A stretch of 59,841 nt of DNA from assembly GCF_030146175.1 (NCBI RefSeq), contig NZ_JASLCE010000024.1, forward strand, positions 1 through 59,841, given 5' to 3'. The stretch comes from Flavobacterium sp. Its GTDB lineage: Bacteria > Bacteroidota > Bacteroidia > Flavobacteriales > Flavobacteriaceae. Below are positions 26,564 to 36,058 of the stretch, one piece after another. The notes beneath the pieces were generated by a model that was not told where the DNA came from, did not search any database, and saw only the letters and a list, made by a program, of their open reading frames with translations. Position 1 is the first letter of the stretch. Each line of letters opens with the position of its first letter. A program made the translations under genes and the position numbers.

Positions 26564-28195
26564 ATGAAAAACCTTATACTCGCTTCTCTTTTATTATTTG
26601 GTTTCCAACAGGTTTCCGCTCAGTTAATCACCGAAAAAGACGTTTTTACCCGTAGGGATTCCCTTCATGGTGGTTTGCGGGCCGAACGTACCAGTTATGA
26701 CGTACAACGTTACGACCTTAATATCAAAATCAACCCGGAAGAACGTTCGATCACCGGTTATAACGACATCACTTTTAAAGTGGTTACGCATACCAATATG
26801 ATTCAGGTAGATCTGTTTGAAAACATGAAAGTCGACAGTATCGTGTTTCAAAATAAAAAACTGGACTACAAACGCGATAACGATGCCGTTTTTATTGCCT
26901 TTCCGGAACGCCTTCTAAAAGGAAACACCGAAACCATACGGTTTTATTATTCCGGAAAACCCATCGTAGCCAAAAATGCACCATGGGATGGCGGTTTTGT
27001 ATTTAGCAAAGACAGCAAAGGAAAAGACTGGATCGCCGTAGCCGTACAAGGAACCGGAGCAAGTTTGTGGTATCCGGTTAAAGATTCGCAAACCGACGAG
27101 CCTGATAATGGCGCCTCCGTAAAAGTAGCGGTTCCAAACGGTTTGATGAATGTTTCCAACGGTCGTTTTAAAGGTAGCGAAGATTTGAAAAATGGGTATA
27201 CCCGTTGGGATTGGGAGGTGATCAACCCGATAAACAATTATGACATTACGGTTAATATCGCCGATTATGCGCATATCCACGACAATTACAAAGGTCTTGA
27301 CCTCGATTATTATGTGTTACGTGAAAATGAAGACAAAGCCCGTAAACATTTTGAAGAAGTAAAACCGATGATGGATTGTTTCCAGTCGAAATTTGGAAAA
27401 TATCCATTCTGGGAAGACAGCTATAAATTGGTCGAAACACCTTATTTAGGTATGGAACACCAAAGTGCCGTAGCCTACGGAAACAAATACCGCAAAGGCT
27501 ATTTGGGATCGGATCTGAGCGGTACCGGTATCGGACTGACATTTGATTTTATCACAATACACGAATCCGGACACGAATGGTTTGGAAATAGCATTACGTC
27601 TAAAGATATTGCCGATATGTGGATTCACGAGGCATTTACCACGTATACCGAAGCGGTTTTTGTAGAATGCAATCTGGGTTACGACAAAGCGTTAGCTTAT
27701 GTAAACGGTCAAAGTCGCAACGTTAAAAACGACCGTCCTATTATTGGTTTTTATGGTGTGAACAAAGAAGGTTCGGGCGATATGTATTACAAAGGCGCTT
27801 TGCTACTCAATACGATTCGTCATATCCTTAACGACGACGCCAAATGGTGGAAGCTTTTACTGGATTATTCCGAAACCTATAAAAAGCAAATTATCGATAC
27901 CGAAACGGTTATCGCTTTCTTTAATAAGGAAACCGGAAAAGACCTGACACCGATATTCAACCAATACCTACGCTATAAAAACATTCCGGTATTGGAACTT
28001 CGAACTCAAAACAACCGTTTGGAATACCGCTGGAAAGCCAATGTGGATAATTTCCAGATGCCGGTAGAATATACTTACAAAGGGAAAACCGCCCGAATAG
28101 ACGTTACAACCGAATGGCAAAAATTTGACAAAAAGGTAACCGCCGATCAATTGGAATTTAATACTAAAAAGATGTATTACAATGTTCAGAAATAA
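26564..28195 (+). CDS. M1 family metallopeptidase, secreted
   Basis: A 543-residue zinc aminopeptidase of family M1 with a signal peptide (cleavage after VSAQ, about residue 19). The N-terminal beta domain (about 45-235) is followed by the catalytic domain: GMEHQSAVAYGN in the place of the GAMEN exopeptidase motif, HESGHEW (HExxH, about 333-337) and, 18 residues on, the third ligand Glu in WIHEAFTTY. All zinc ligands are present. The C-terminal HEAT-like domain of large family members is missing, normal for bacterial short forms. Likely trims peptides in the periplasm or outside. Confidence 0.93.
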   Translation: MKNLILASLLLFGFQQVSAQLITEKDVFTRRDSLHGGLRAERTSYDVQRYDLNIKINPEERSITGYNDITFKVVTHTNMIQVDLFENMKVDSIVFQNKKLDYKRDNDAVFIAFPERLLKGNTETIRFYYSGKPIVAKNAPWDGGFVFSKDSKGKDWIAVAVQGTGASLWYPVKDSQTDEPDNGASVKVAVPNGLMNVSNGRFKGSEDLKNGYTRWDWEVINPINNYDITVNIADYAHIHDNYKGLDLDYYVLRENEDKARKHFEEVKPMMDCFQSKFGKYPFWEDSYKLVETPYLGMEHQSAVAYGNKYRKGYLGSDLSGTGIGLTFDFITIHESGHEWFGNSITSKDIADMWIHEAFTTYTEAVFVECNLGYDKALAYVNGQSRNVKNDRPIIGFYGVNKEGSGDMYYKGALLLNTIRHILNDDAKWWKLLLDYSETYKKQIIDTETVIAFFNKETGKDLTPIFNQYLRYKNIPVLELRTQNNRLEYRWKANVDNFQMPVEYTYKGKTARIDVTTEWQKFDKKVTADQLEFNTKKMYYNVQK

Positions 28196-28279
28196 TTTAC
28201 AAAATATATTATTTTAACATTTAAAACCTGTAAAAACACAACTTTTAACCAATAAATTATCAAATATTAATTTTATTTA

Positions 28280-28287
28280 GTAACTTT
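28280..28287 (+). promoter_or_regulatory. -7-like box of the DoxX-like gene
   Basis: TAACTTTC, one base away from TAnnTTTG, about 27 bases before ATG 28314. Confidence 0.35.
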
Positions 28288-28313
28288 CATACTAAATCAA
28301 ATTGTCATTTGTT

Positions 28314-28739
28314 ATGGATAGAGTAAAAAGTTTAAACAAATGGGCCAACGCTCATACCAGCTATCCGATAGATCTGGTGCGTATTGGCCTTGGTGTCTTT
28401 TTGTTTTTAAAAGGCGTATTTTTTATCACAAACAGACAGTACTTACACGAAATTCTCGGTCATATGAACAAGAATTTTGGTAGTGAAATGCTACTAATCC
28501 ATTATGTGGCCTCGGCACATATGGTAGGCGGTATTATGATCGTTTTCGGATTACTGACCCGCTGGTCGATTTGGGCGCAATTGCCGATACTAATCGGAGC
28601 GGTGATGATTAACTTTTTAGGACAAATGAATGTACAAAACCTGATTATGGCCGCCATCACGCTGTTGGTTTGTGTCTTTTTCCTATTCTACGGAAGTGGA
28701 AAACATTCGGCCGACTATTATTTTAAAATGAACCAATAG
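28314..28739 (+). CDS. DoxX-like membrane protein
   Basis: A 141-residue protein with four helices (about 17-36, 62-82, 88-105, 110-128), the layout of the DoxX family: LVRIGLGVFLFLKGVFFI, HMVGGIMIVFGLLTRWSIWAQLP and LIGAVMINFLG. The family has loosely defined redox or quinone-linked roles. ATG 28314 is preferred to TTG 28302. A long hairpin separates it from the convergent menE. Confidence 0.75.
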   Translation: MDRVKSLNKWANAHTSYPIDLVRIGLGVFLFLKGVFFITNRQYLHEILGHMNKNFGSEMLLIHYVASAHMVGGIMIVFGLLTRWSIWAQLPILIGAVMINFLGQMNVQNLIMAAITLLVCVFFLFYGSGKHSADYYFKMNQ

Positions 28740-28747
28740 TTCTTATA

Positions 28748-28834
28748 AAAAACCCGCCACAAAGACCACTTGAACCAACGTGTATTCAGAAACGTGTTGT
28801 GAACAGCTAACAGGTGACTTTGTGGTTTTTTTTA
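28748..28834. terminator. long terminator hairpin with inner stem
   Basis: Outer stem CCACAAAG (28758-28765) / CTTTGTGG (28819-28826), a second stem CACTTG (28768-28773) / CAGGTG (28812-28817), then a ~38-base apical region holding two direct AACGTGT copies. A- and T-tracts flank it. It lies between convergent genes and probably ends both, but it is much longer than the other terminators in this window. Confidence 0.65.
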
Positions 28835-28839
28835 TGCCC

Positions 28840-29880
28840 TTATGCCACGGTTTCCTTCCGCTTGATTTTTCCGGTTTCGGTTTCTTTAAAATGGGTTACA
28901 AAAAGGATTTCTTTCGGTTTTTCAAATTTATCCAATTTGCCAAAAGCTTCCGGTGCCAGAGTATACGGTTCCCCTTCGATCACCAATACCAACTTTTCGC
29001 CCAGCGTATCGTCTTCCTTTCCGATCACAAAATAACGTTGCGGTATAGCCATAGCCAGCTTCTCCTCGATCTGTTCCGGGAACAATTTCACGCCACCACT
29101 ATTGATCACGTTGTCATAACGTCCCAACCATATAAATTGCTTTTCTCCGATTATCGTTACCATATCGTTTGTTACCAAGGGTTCCTCACAAATGCGCGGT
29201 GCGTTTATCACCAGACAACCGCGTTCGTCGGTAGCAATATGTATGCCCGGTAATAGCGTAAAAGCCGTTTCCTGTATTTTTTTAGCCGCAATATGGGTAA
29301 TTGTTTCCGTCATCCCATAGGTTTCATAAATGGCCACCGGTAGTGTTTTTAACTGTTCGACCAAAGTGGCGTTTAGTTTGGCTCCGCCGATAATTAGTTT
29401 TTGAACCTGATCCAATTCGGCCAGTGATTGTTCCACCTGCAAAGGTACCATCGCCGCAAAATCGTATTTTTTCCCCGTTATATCCAACGGACGGGAATCC
29501 GGTACGACATAATCCAACTCCAATCCGAGGATAAAGGCGCGCACCAACATCATCTTACCCGCTATATATTGTATCGGCAAACAATGAAGTGCCGTATCGC
29601 CCGGTTTTAAATCGAAAAAATCGCCTGTTGCCAGTGCCGAATTGACCATTGCCGCCTTTTGTAAGTGTATTTTTTTAGGCGTTCCCGTGGTTCCGGAAGT
29701 TGTCATTTCGATATATTCTTTTCCGTCAAACCATTCCAGAATAAAGTTCCCTAATGCTTTTTCGTGAGCGTCTCCTTCTTTTACAAAAACATAGGCTTTA
29801 TCATACAGTTCTTTTCCGTTAAAATGCAGCCCGTTTAACTTAAAACGATTGTGCACATTTTTGTAGGTTAGCTTATTCAT
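28840..29880 (-). CDS. menE: O-succinylbenzoate-CoA ligase family AMP-binding protein
   Basis: A 346-residue adenylate-forming enzyme that activates o-succinylbenzoate with CoA in menaquinone synthesis. P-loop-like TTSGTTGTPKKIHL (about 61-74), the second motif YETYGMTETITHI (about 184-196), and the hinge WLGRYDNVINSGGVKLFPEQIEEKL (about 250-274) with the conserved Asp. It ends GKIKRKE, the catalytic C-terminal Lys region. It is shorter than enterobacterial MenE, as usual for Bacteroidetes. Its start overlaps the stop of the CPBP protease gene, so translation is coupled. Confidence 0.87.
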   Translation of the reverse strand: MNKLTYKNVHNRFKLNGLHFNGKELYDKAYVFVKEGDAHEKALGNFILEWFDGKEYIEMTTSGTTGTPKKIHLQKAAMVNSALATGDFFDLKPGDTALHCLPIQYIAGKMMLVRAFILGLELDYVVPDSRPLDITGKKYDFAAMVPLQVEQSLAELDQVQKLIIGGAKLNATLVEQLKTLPVAIYETYGMTETITHIAAKKIQETAFTLLPGIHIATDERGCLVINAPRICEEPLVTNDMVTIIGEKQFIWLGRYDNVINSGGVKLFPEQIEEKLAMAIPQRYFVIGKEDDTLGEKLVLVIEGEPYTLAPEAFGKLDKFEKPKEILFVTHFKETETGKIKRKETVA

Positions 29881-30784
29881 CATAATCCTCTTTATTTTCA
29901 AATACGATTTTACCGGTTAGCTTTTCTTTCCAGTTTTTCCATTGGTATTTTCGCGAATAGATATACAGCAATACCGGGAAGATAACGAACACCGGCAGTA
30001 TCACATCAAAACCGGCCGATGGTTCCGACATATCTTTTAAAATGGAATGGGTCTGAAAAACCGTCCAGTCGGAAGTAACCAAAAGCGCTCCAACCAGGTT
30101 ATTGGCCGCATGGAAACCCAACGCCAGTTCCAATCCTTCGTCCATTAGCGTCATTATTCCCAGAAAAAATCCGGTTCCGATATAATATATCAATATAATA
30201 TTTCCCATTTTCCCGACTTCCGGGTTGGCAATATGCAGTAGTCCGAACAATATAGAAGTGGTCAAAAATGGAATCAACCGACTTCGTGTCACCACACCGA
30301 TACCTTGCATCAGGTAACCGCGAAACAAGTATTCTTCGAAACTGGTTTGCAATGGGATAAACAATACCGCCAATATCAGAAAGGTAAAAAACGGTACCGG
30401 TTGGAAATTGAACGTAAAGTTTTCGGGATGCGAAAAATAAACCGCCAGCGTCAGTACGATCGATATTGTTGCCCATAATCCGAATGAAAATAAAATCCGG
30501 CTCCAATCCACTTTTGGCCGCGAAGTCGTCAAACTGGTAATACTTTGACGGTGTATCACTTTTACCCAAACCCATAACAACAGACAAGCAATCGAAAGTG
30601 GCAGAATAATCATTACAAAGGTCATATTTTCACCAAAAGCGGCTATGGTTTGATGCATTGCCTGTTCGGTATCGATCTCGGAAGCCGCCATATAATTGGC
30701 AATCATAACGGCAAAAAAGAACACCGGAATCGGTAAATACAAAAAGAAACGAAAGTTTTTGGTTTTGACTTGTTCGATAAACAT
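29873..30784 (-). CDS. CPBP family intramembrane metalloprotease
   Basis: A 303-residue membrane protein with about eight helices and the CPBP (CAAX/bacteriocin-processing, ABI) signature: EEYLFRG (about 155-161, the E-E-x-x-x-R motif), then LLHIANPE and, further on, GFHAANN with the conserved His residues. Substrate unknown; the family includes prenyl-protein processing and bacteriocin-immunity enzymes. Its stop overlaps the menE start by several bases. Confidence 0.85.
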   Translation of the reverse strand: MFIEQVKTKNFRFFLYLPIPVFFFAVMIANYMAASEIDTEQAMHQTIAAFGENMTFVMIILPLSIACLLLWVWVKVIHRQSITSLTTSRPKVDWSRILFSFGLWATISIVLTLAVYFSHPENFTFNFQPVPFFTFLILAVLFIPLQTSFEEYLFRGYLMQGIGVVTRSRLIPFLTTSILFGLLHIANPEVGKMGNIILIYYIGTGFFLGIMTLMDEGLELALGFHAANNLVGALLVTSDWTVFQTHSILKDMSEPSAGFDVILPVFVIFPVLLYIYSRKYQWKNWKEKLTGKIVFENKEDYDE

Positions 30785-30899
30785 ATCTGTTACTGGATTT
30801 TAGTACGCTCCTTATAGAAACCTCAGGAGGAAAATTTGTTTTCACTAAGTTAATCCAATTTTCACAGAATAGTAGTTCCTTTGTAAAAAATATTGCGCT

Positions 30900-31241
30900 A
30901 TGATTACAATTTACCACAACCCGAGATGCAGCAAATCCAGAGAAGGACTTTGCCTGTTGGAAGAAAAAGGAATTACATTTGAAACCGTAAAATACCTGGA
31001 CGAACCTTTGAGCCGTGAAGAACTGCAATCGATTATCCAGAAACTGGGGATTAAACCGATCGAACTGGTGCGTCAGAAAGAAACGCTTTGGACCGAAAAT
31101 TATAAAGGTCAGACGCTTTCCGACGATGCGATCATTACCCTTTTAGCCGAAAACCCAAAACTAATTGAACGTCCGATTGTTATCAATGGCGACAAAGCCG
31201 TTATTGGTCGTCCAACCGAAAAGATTCTGGATATTATTTAG
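30900..31241 (+). CDS. ArsC family arsenate reductase-like protein
   Basis: A 113-residue thioredoxin-fold protein of the ArsC/Spx family. N-terminal YHNPRCSKSREGL holds the catalytic Cys 10 with the CxxS arrangement of the glutaredoxin-type arsenate reductases, and the C-terminal part has ERPIVING (the conserved R-P). In this family Spx-like regulators carry CxxC instead, so the reductase reading is preferred. No other arsenic genes lie nearby. A -7-like TTCCTTTG lies at 30876-30883. Confidence 0.83.
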   Translation: MITIYHNPRCSKSREGLCLLEEKGITFETVKYLDEPLSREELQSIIQKLGIKPIELVRQKETLWTENYKGQTLSDDAIITLLAENPKLIERPIVINGDKAVIGRPTEKILDII

Positions 31242-31297
31242 AATCAGTATACGTTTGTTTTAACAAACATTTGTGATTCCGCACTTAAACCCAAGGT

Positions 31298-31305
31298 TAC
31301 TTTTG
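31298..31305 (+). promoter_or_regulatory. -7 promoter box of the outer-membrane barrel gene
   Basis: TACTTTTG, a full match to TAnnTTTG, 32 bases before ATG 31338. Confidence 0.55.
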
Positions 31306-31337
31306 CAGTCAAACCTTGCAAATCAAACTAATTACAC

Positions 31338-33815
31338 ATGAAACGATTTCATTTTGCGGTAGTAATGTTCTTACTATTGTCTTCTGTTGTCTCTTTCGCT
31401 CAAAAACCAGACGTCAATAAGGTTACCGTTACCGGACGTGTTGTGGACAGCGAAACCAAGCAACCCCTGGAATATGCTAATATCTATGCCCAAAATCTTA
31501 AAAACAAATCACTTGTTTCCGGTGCGATGACCAACGACAAAGGGGAATTCACTTTTGAAGTACCCGCCGGAAATTACTATATCAAGGTGGAATTCCTTTC
31601 CTTTAAGACTGTTGAAATCCCACAAAAAGAACTTAACAAAGACACCAGTCTGGGAATGATCACACTGGCACTTGATGCCAAACAACTTCAGGAAGTTACC
31701 GTAGTAGCCGAAAAAAGTACCGTAGAGATCAAACTGGACAAAAAAGTATACAACGTTGGAAAAGACATGACTGTTAAAGGCGGTAGCGTGAGCGATGTGT
31801 TGGACAATGTTCCTTCGGTTACGGTTGATTCTGACGGTAACGTAAGCTTGAGAGGTAACGACAACGTTCGTATTTTGATTGACGGAAAACCTTCGGGACT
31901 TGCCGGAATCAATGTTGCGGATGCTTTGCGTACACTTCCGGCCGACTCGGTTGATAAAGTGGAAGTCATCACTAACCCGTCGGCGCGTTATGATGCCGAA
32001 GGTGGTGCCGGTATCGTAAACATCATCCTTAAAAAAGGAAAAGCACAGGGAATTAACGGTAGCGTTATGGCTGTGGCCGGAAATCCGGACAATTTTGGTG
32101 GTAATACCAATATCAATTTCAGAAGCAAAGAGTTTAACCTGTTTACCAACTTCGGTTACAACTACAGCAACAGTCCGGGGAATTCGTTTACCGATTCGGA
32201 AAACTTAGATCGTACTACCGGTGCGGTTTCCAGCTATATCGAAGAGCGTCGTAAAAACAAAAGAGAGCGTAAAGGGTATAATGCCGGTTTCGGATTGGAA
32301 TGGTATTTAACCAAATCCTTAACCTGGACGAACTCGATTGGAGTCCGTAAAAACAACGGTGCCAATCCGGATAATGTATTCTTTAATAATTATGATGCCA
32401 ATCACGATTTTTTATACACCCGTAACCGTTTTAACGATCAGTCAAACGATTCACAAAATTTAGAATACTCGACAAATTTCACGCAGAAGTTTAAAAAAGA
32501 TGGTCATAAATTAACCGTTGATTTTTCGGCTTCTACCAACCGTGATAATGACGATGCAACGATTAGCGATACCCGTTTTGATACCGGTGTGGCTACTATT
32601 GACAGAACCTTAAACAACCAAAAACAAACGCGAAGCCTGTTACAAGCCGATTACGTTTTACCAATTGGAAAGAAAAGTCAGTTTGAAGCGGGTTACCGTG
32701 GTGACTTTACCGATTTGATCACCGATTACCGTGTGGATCATTTTAGTAGTAACGCCTGGATGAACGATCCGAACTTTACCAATATTTTCGAATATAAAGA
32801 GCAAATCAACGCGCTTTATGCACAGTTTGGTTCTAAGATCAGTAAATTCAGTTATATGGTGGGAATGCGTTTTGAAGATTCCAACATCGGGATTGACTTT
32901 TTACGTACGGAACAATTCAATACCAAAAAATACCACAATTTCTTCCCAAGTGTATTCTTAAGCTATGAGTTTGCACAGGATAACAGTATTAGTTTAAGTT
33001 ATAGCAAACGTATCAACCGTCCGAGAGGGCGTTTCCTAAATCCGTTTAACGGATTATCGAGTAACATCAACGTATTCGAAGGAAACCCGGATTTGAATCC
33101 GTCGTATACCAACTCCTTTGACCTGGGTTATTTGAAACGTTGGGACAAATTGACGTTGAATACGTCGGCTTATTTTAATAAAACCGATGATAGTTTCCAG
33201 TTTATTAAAAAAGCAACCGGAAATGTAATCGACGGTAACCCGGTATACGCCAATACGCCGGTGAACTTAGCTACCGAATATCGTTTTGGTTTTGAATTTA
33301 CGTTGAATTATACGCCATACAAATGGTGGAAATTAAACGGTAACTTCAACTTCTTCCGCAACGAGTTGGAAGGAAGTTATACTTATATTGATCAAAACAA
33401 TACAGAGGTTTTTACCGATTTAAGCAATACGGCTTACAGCTGGTTTACCCGTGTGAGTTCGAAAGTGAGCTTACCATATGGAATCGACTGGCAAACCAAT
33501 GGGACGTATAATGCACCGCAAAATACCTCTCAGGGAAGAAGCGAAGGAATCCTATCGGCAAACTTAGCTTTGAGCAAAGACATTCTGAAAGATAAAGCAA
33601 CGATTGCCTTAAATGTAAACGACATTTTTAATTCCAGAAAAAGAATTACCGATACCAACATTCCACTCCTACTGAATTCACACAGTGAAATGCAATGGAG
33701 AGAGCGTCAGATCAACCTAACCTTTACGTACCGTTTTAACAAAAGTAAATCCGACAGGGATAAACAACAAAAACGCGACGATAATGGTGGTGGTGAAGAA
33801 TATATGGGTGGATAA
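31338..33815 (+). CDS. outer-membrane beta-barrel family protein (TonB-receptor-like)
   Basis: An 825-residue outer-membrane protein with a signal peptide (cleavage near SFAQ, about 22). Domains: a CarboxypepD_reg-like fold (about 29-115, VTGRVVDSETKQPLEYANIY), a TonB-receptor plug (about 135-235, VSDVLDNVPSVTVDSDGNVSL, then ILIDGKPSG and GAGIVNIILKK), and the barrel of the OMP_b-brl_3 type ending in VNDIF and INLTFTYRF. There is no adjacent SusD gene, so it is not a SusCD pair. The ligand is unknown. The C-terminus carries a charged tail (KRDDNGGGEEYMGG). Confidence 0.88.
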   Translation: MKRFHFAVVMFLLLSSVVSFAQKPDVNKVTVTGRVVDSETKQPLEYANIYAQNLKNKSLVSGAMTNDKGEFTFEVPAGNYYIKVEFLSFKTVEIPQKELNKDTSLGMITLALDAKQLQEVTVVAEKSTVEIKLDKKVYNVGKDMTVKGGSVSDVLDNVPSVTVDSDGNVSLRGNDNVRILIDGKPSGLAGINVADALRTLPADSVDKVEVITNPSARYDAEGGAGIVNIILKKGKAQGINGSVMAVAGNPDNFGGNTNINFRSKEFNLFTNFGYNYSNSPGNSFTDSENLDRTTGAVSSYIEERRKNKRERKGYNAGFGLEWYLTKSLTWTNSIGVRKNNGANPDNVFFNNYDANHDFLYTRNRFNDQSNDSQNLEYSTNFTQKFKKDGHKLTVDFSASTNRDNDDATISDTRFDTGVATIDRTLNNQKQTRSLLQADYVLPIGKKSQFEAGYRGDFTDLITDYRVDHFSSNAWMNDPNFTNIFEYKEQINALYAQFGSKISKFSYMVGMRFEDSNIGIDFLRTEQFNTKKYHNFFPSVFLSYEFAQDNSISLSYSKRINRPRGRFLNPFNGLSSNINVFEGNPDLNPSYTNSFDLGYLKRWDKLTLNTSAYFNKTDDSFQFIKKATGNVIDGNPVYANTPVNLATEYRFGFEFTLNYTPYKWWKLNGNFNFFRNELEGSYTYIDQNNTEVFTDLSNTAYSWFTRVSSKVSLPYGIDWQTNGTYNAPQNTSQGRSEGILSANLALSKDILKDKATIALNVNDIFNSRKRITDTNIPLLLNSHSEMQWRERQINLTFTYRFNKSKSDRDKQQKRDDNGGGEEYMGG

Positions 33816-33830
33816 TCTCCCAAAAGCAAT

Positions 33831-33862
33831 AAAAAAAGCTCCGTATCTACGGAGCTTTTTTT
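33831..33862. terminator. bidirectional terminator
   Basis: Stem AGCTCCGTA / TACGGAGCT with A- and T-tracts between convergent genes. Confidence 0.85.
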
Positions 33863-33885
33863 ATGCAATCTAGTTGTCGTTTTTT

Positions 33886-35850
33886 CTAATTGATGATCAA
33901 CTTTTTAATCAGTGTTTGATCTGCTGCGGTTACTTTCGCCATATAAATTCCGGATGGCAATCCCAATTGTAATCGGGTTGTTCCGTCAAAATCGAATGTA
34001 CGTACTTTTTGTCCGGCGATGTTATAGATTTCAATTTGTCCGCGATCAACGCTACCGCTAATCATCAGATAATCGTGTGCCGGATTCGGATACAATACCA
34101 TTTGTAGTTTTGTTATATCTTCGGTTGTTAAGGTAGCCGACCATGCTTCTCCCGCATGAACACCCCAGATATAATCCGCCAAATTTGGATGATCAATAAA
34201 TGGATTACGGTTCATTTGCCAGGTATAAATATAATTGTTACGATTCATTTCAAAATCATCCGATGGATCGCTGTGATTCCACGTCAATAAAGACGCCAGA
34301 TCGCCCAATTGTCCTACCGTCGTATCCGGTGGATTACCGTTTACCAGATCCAATGCGTTATAACGGATCGCCATATAAAATAAAGCACGCGCTACATCGC
34401 CTTTCCAGGATCCCTGGTTGCCTACCGGTCCGTTGTAATCGGTACCGCCATAATCGCGGTTGTTACGCGAACTGTTTTCCGGTCCGTCTTCCGCTCGTAA
34501 ATGATGTGCATCGGCATGGGCCGCATTAATATCGTCCGCATTCGTTGGTAACCAAACATTGATTCCATCCGGTGTTGATGACGTTCCGTTACTAAATCCA
34601 CCACGGGATTGCGGATAAATGTGTTCGCGGTTCCAGGTGCCTACATTACTGCTTCCGGTCTGAAAATCGAGTTTTGCACGTGGCGCTTCCACATACATCA
34701 TCCAAACCTGATTGCTGTTTAGCGGATTCTGATCGGCTTTTTTCAGGATATCGACAATATCGCCATAATTATGCGCGCGTACTACGGCCGGATTGGCGAT
34801 AATATTCTGAATTCCCTGTTTTAGCGCTGCTCCGCTTAGTCCTTCCAGCGAACTGTAATAACCGGCCGGAGCGGTACTACTTACCACACCATGGGTAGGA
34901 TTTAGAGGCGTTCCCCAGGCTGAAGTGGTATAATCGTTGTCAATTACGCGAATCTCGATAAAGTCGTTCATCCGAACATAACCCGATGGAAGTGTCCCGA
35001 ATTTAATTCGTAAAACTTCATCGCCTTCGTCTTCGGTATCATCTACAAGTTGAATCGTCGTGGTAAACGAATTGGAACCTGCCGGTATAAAAACCGTAGT
35101 ATTTCCGGTGAAATCAGCATTGGTAAAACTACCGTTGTTCAGCGTAAAATTAAAGGTAAGATTACTCGTTACATTCGTTTGCGTAGTAAAGGTGATGTTA
35201 AAACTATCGCCTTCGGTCAGATGCGTTGTCGGAGCGGTAATCGTGATACCGTTAAAAGCAATACCGCTACCATCGTTGTTACGGCCCGGTGTTGGCGCTT
35301 TAACTTCATACGTCCCGTCGTTTTTACGCTGAATGGATTGCGTAGTCCCCTGGGAAATCATATTTTCATTAATCTGAGTCGAAACACCCAAAGCGGTCAA
35401 TAAAGCTGAGGCCTGTGTATTGTTGTTTCCGTAAACCAGCGCATCGATAAGATTGGTCGTTGAGGCCGGAGTATTCATTGGAAAACTGGAAGCACTCGCC
35501 TGATATATCGCAATCGCATCCGGTCCGTTCTGAATGGTATTGATCGAAAAAAGATAGTTCGGAACCGGCGATACTAAGGGATTTCCCAATACGATAATTC
35601 CATTGGCATCGGTAACCATACCGTTTAAATCGATCACATAATAACTCAAATTCGACGTTCCGGTACTTCCACCGTTAAACATAACCAGAATATAACCGTT
35701 TAACGAAAAATTGGGTGTCGCCGATTTTAATTCAACGAATTCTTTATCGTCTGTCGAAGGCGTATCCGAATCCAGTTCGTTGATAACCACCTGCGAAAAC
35801 ATAAAATTCGTCGCTAATAGAAATAAAATTTGGAGGAGTTTTTTTGTCAT
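33886..35850 (-). CDS. secreted endonuclease I with lamin-tail domain and T9SS sorting tail
   Basis: A 654-residue extracellular nuclease. Signal peptide to about residue 19 (NFMFSQ), lamin-tail domain (about 20-165, VINELDSDTPSTDDKEFVELKS), a beta (Calx-type) domain (about 195-310), then the endonuclease I domain (about 325-560) with TWNREHIYPQSRGG and DAHHLRAEDGPENSSRNNRDYG, the metal-binding and catalytic stretches. The final ~75 residues are a T9SS tail (LYPNPAHDYLMISG ... GIYMAKV ... KKLIIN). ATG 35850 is taken since the -7 box at 35869-35876 lies over the alternative TTG start. Confidence 0.92.
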   Translation of the reverse strand: MTKKLLQILFLLATNFMFSQVVINELDSDTPSTDDKEFVELKSATPNFSLNGYILVMFNGGSTGTSNLSYYVIDLNGMVTDANGIIVLGNPLVSPVPNYLFSINTIQNGPDAIAIYQASASSFPMNTPASTTNLIDALVYGNNNTQASALLTALGVSTQINENMISQGTTQSIQRKNDGTYEVKAPTPGRNNDGSGIAFNGITITAPTTHLTEGDSFNITFTTQTNVTSNLTFNFTLNNGSFTNADFTGNTTVFIPAGSNSFTTTIQLVDDTEDEGDEVLRIKFGTLPSGYVRMNDFIEIRVIDNDYTTSAWGTPLNPTHGVVSSTAPAGYYSSLEGLSGAALKQGIQNIIANPAVVRAHNYGDIVDILKKADQNPLNSNQVWMMYVEAPRAKLDFQTGSSNVGTWNREHIYPQSRGGFSNGTSSTPDGINVWLPTNADDINAAHADAHHLRAEDGPENSSRNNRDYGGTDYNGPVGNQGSWKGDVARALFYMAIRYNALDLVNGNPPDTTVGQLGDLASLLTWNHSDPSDDFEMNRNNYIYTWQMNRNPFIDHPNLADYIWGVHAGEAWSATLTTEDITKLQMVLYPNPAHDYLMISGSVDRGQIEIYNIAGQKVRTFDFDGTTRLQLGLPSGIYMAKVTAADQTLIKKLIIN

Positions 35851-35868
35851 TATAAGAAAGTTTAAAGA

Positions 35869-35876
35869 CAAATGTA
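35869..35876 (-). promoter_or_regulatory. -7 promoter box of the endonuclease gene
   Basis: Minus-strand TACATTTG, a full match to TAnnTTTG, 18 bases before ATG 35850. Confidence 0.6.
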
Positions 35877-36058
35877 GCCATAAAGACTAAAAAATGATCT
35901 TTTTCAAATGTTAATACGTAACTGGATATCAAAAAATTACCTTTTCTTAACATAGTAAAAGCAGGTTTTGGCATGGCTAAGCATCAAAATAGTGTCTGAT
36001 TTTTTTTATTTCTGTTAAAAGAATTTTCGCAAATATTCTGAATTAAAATTGTAACATT

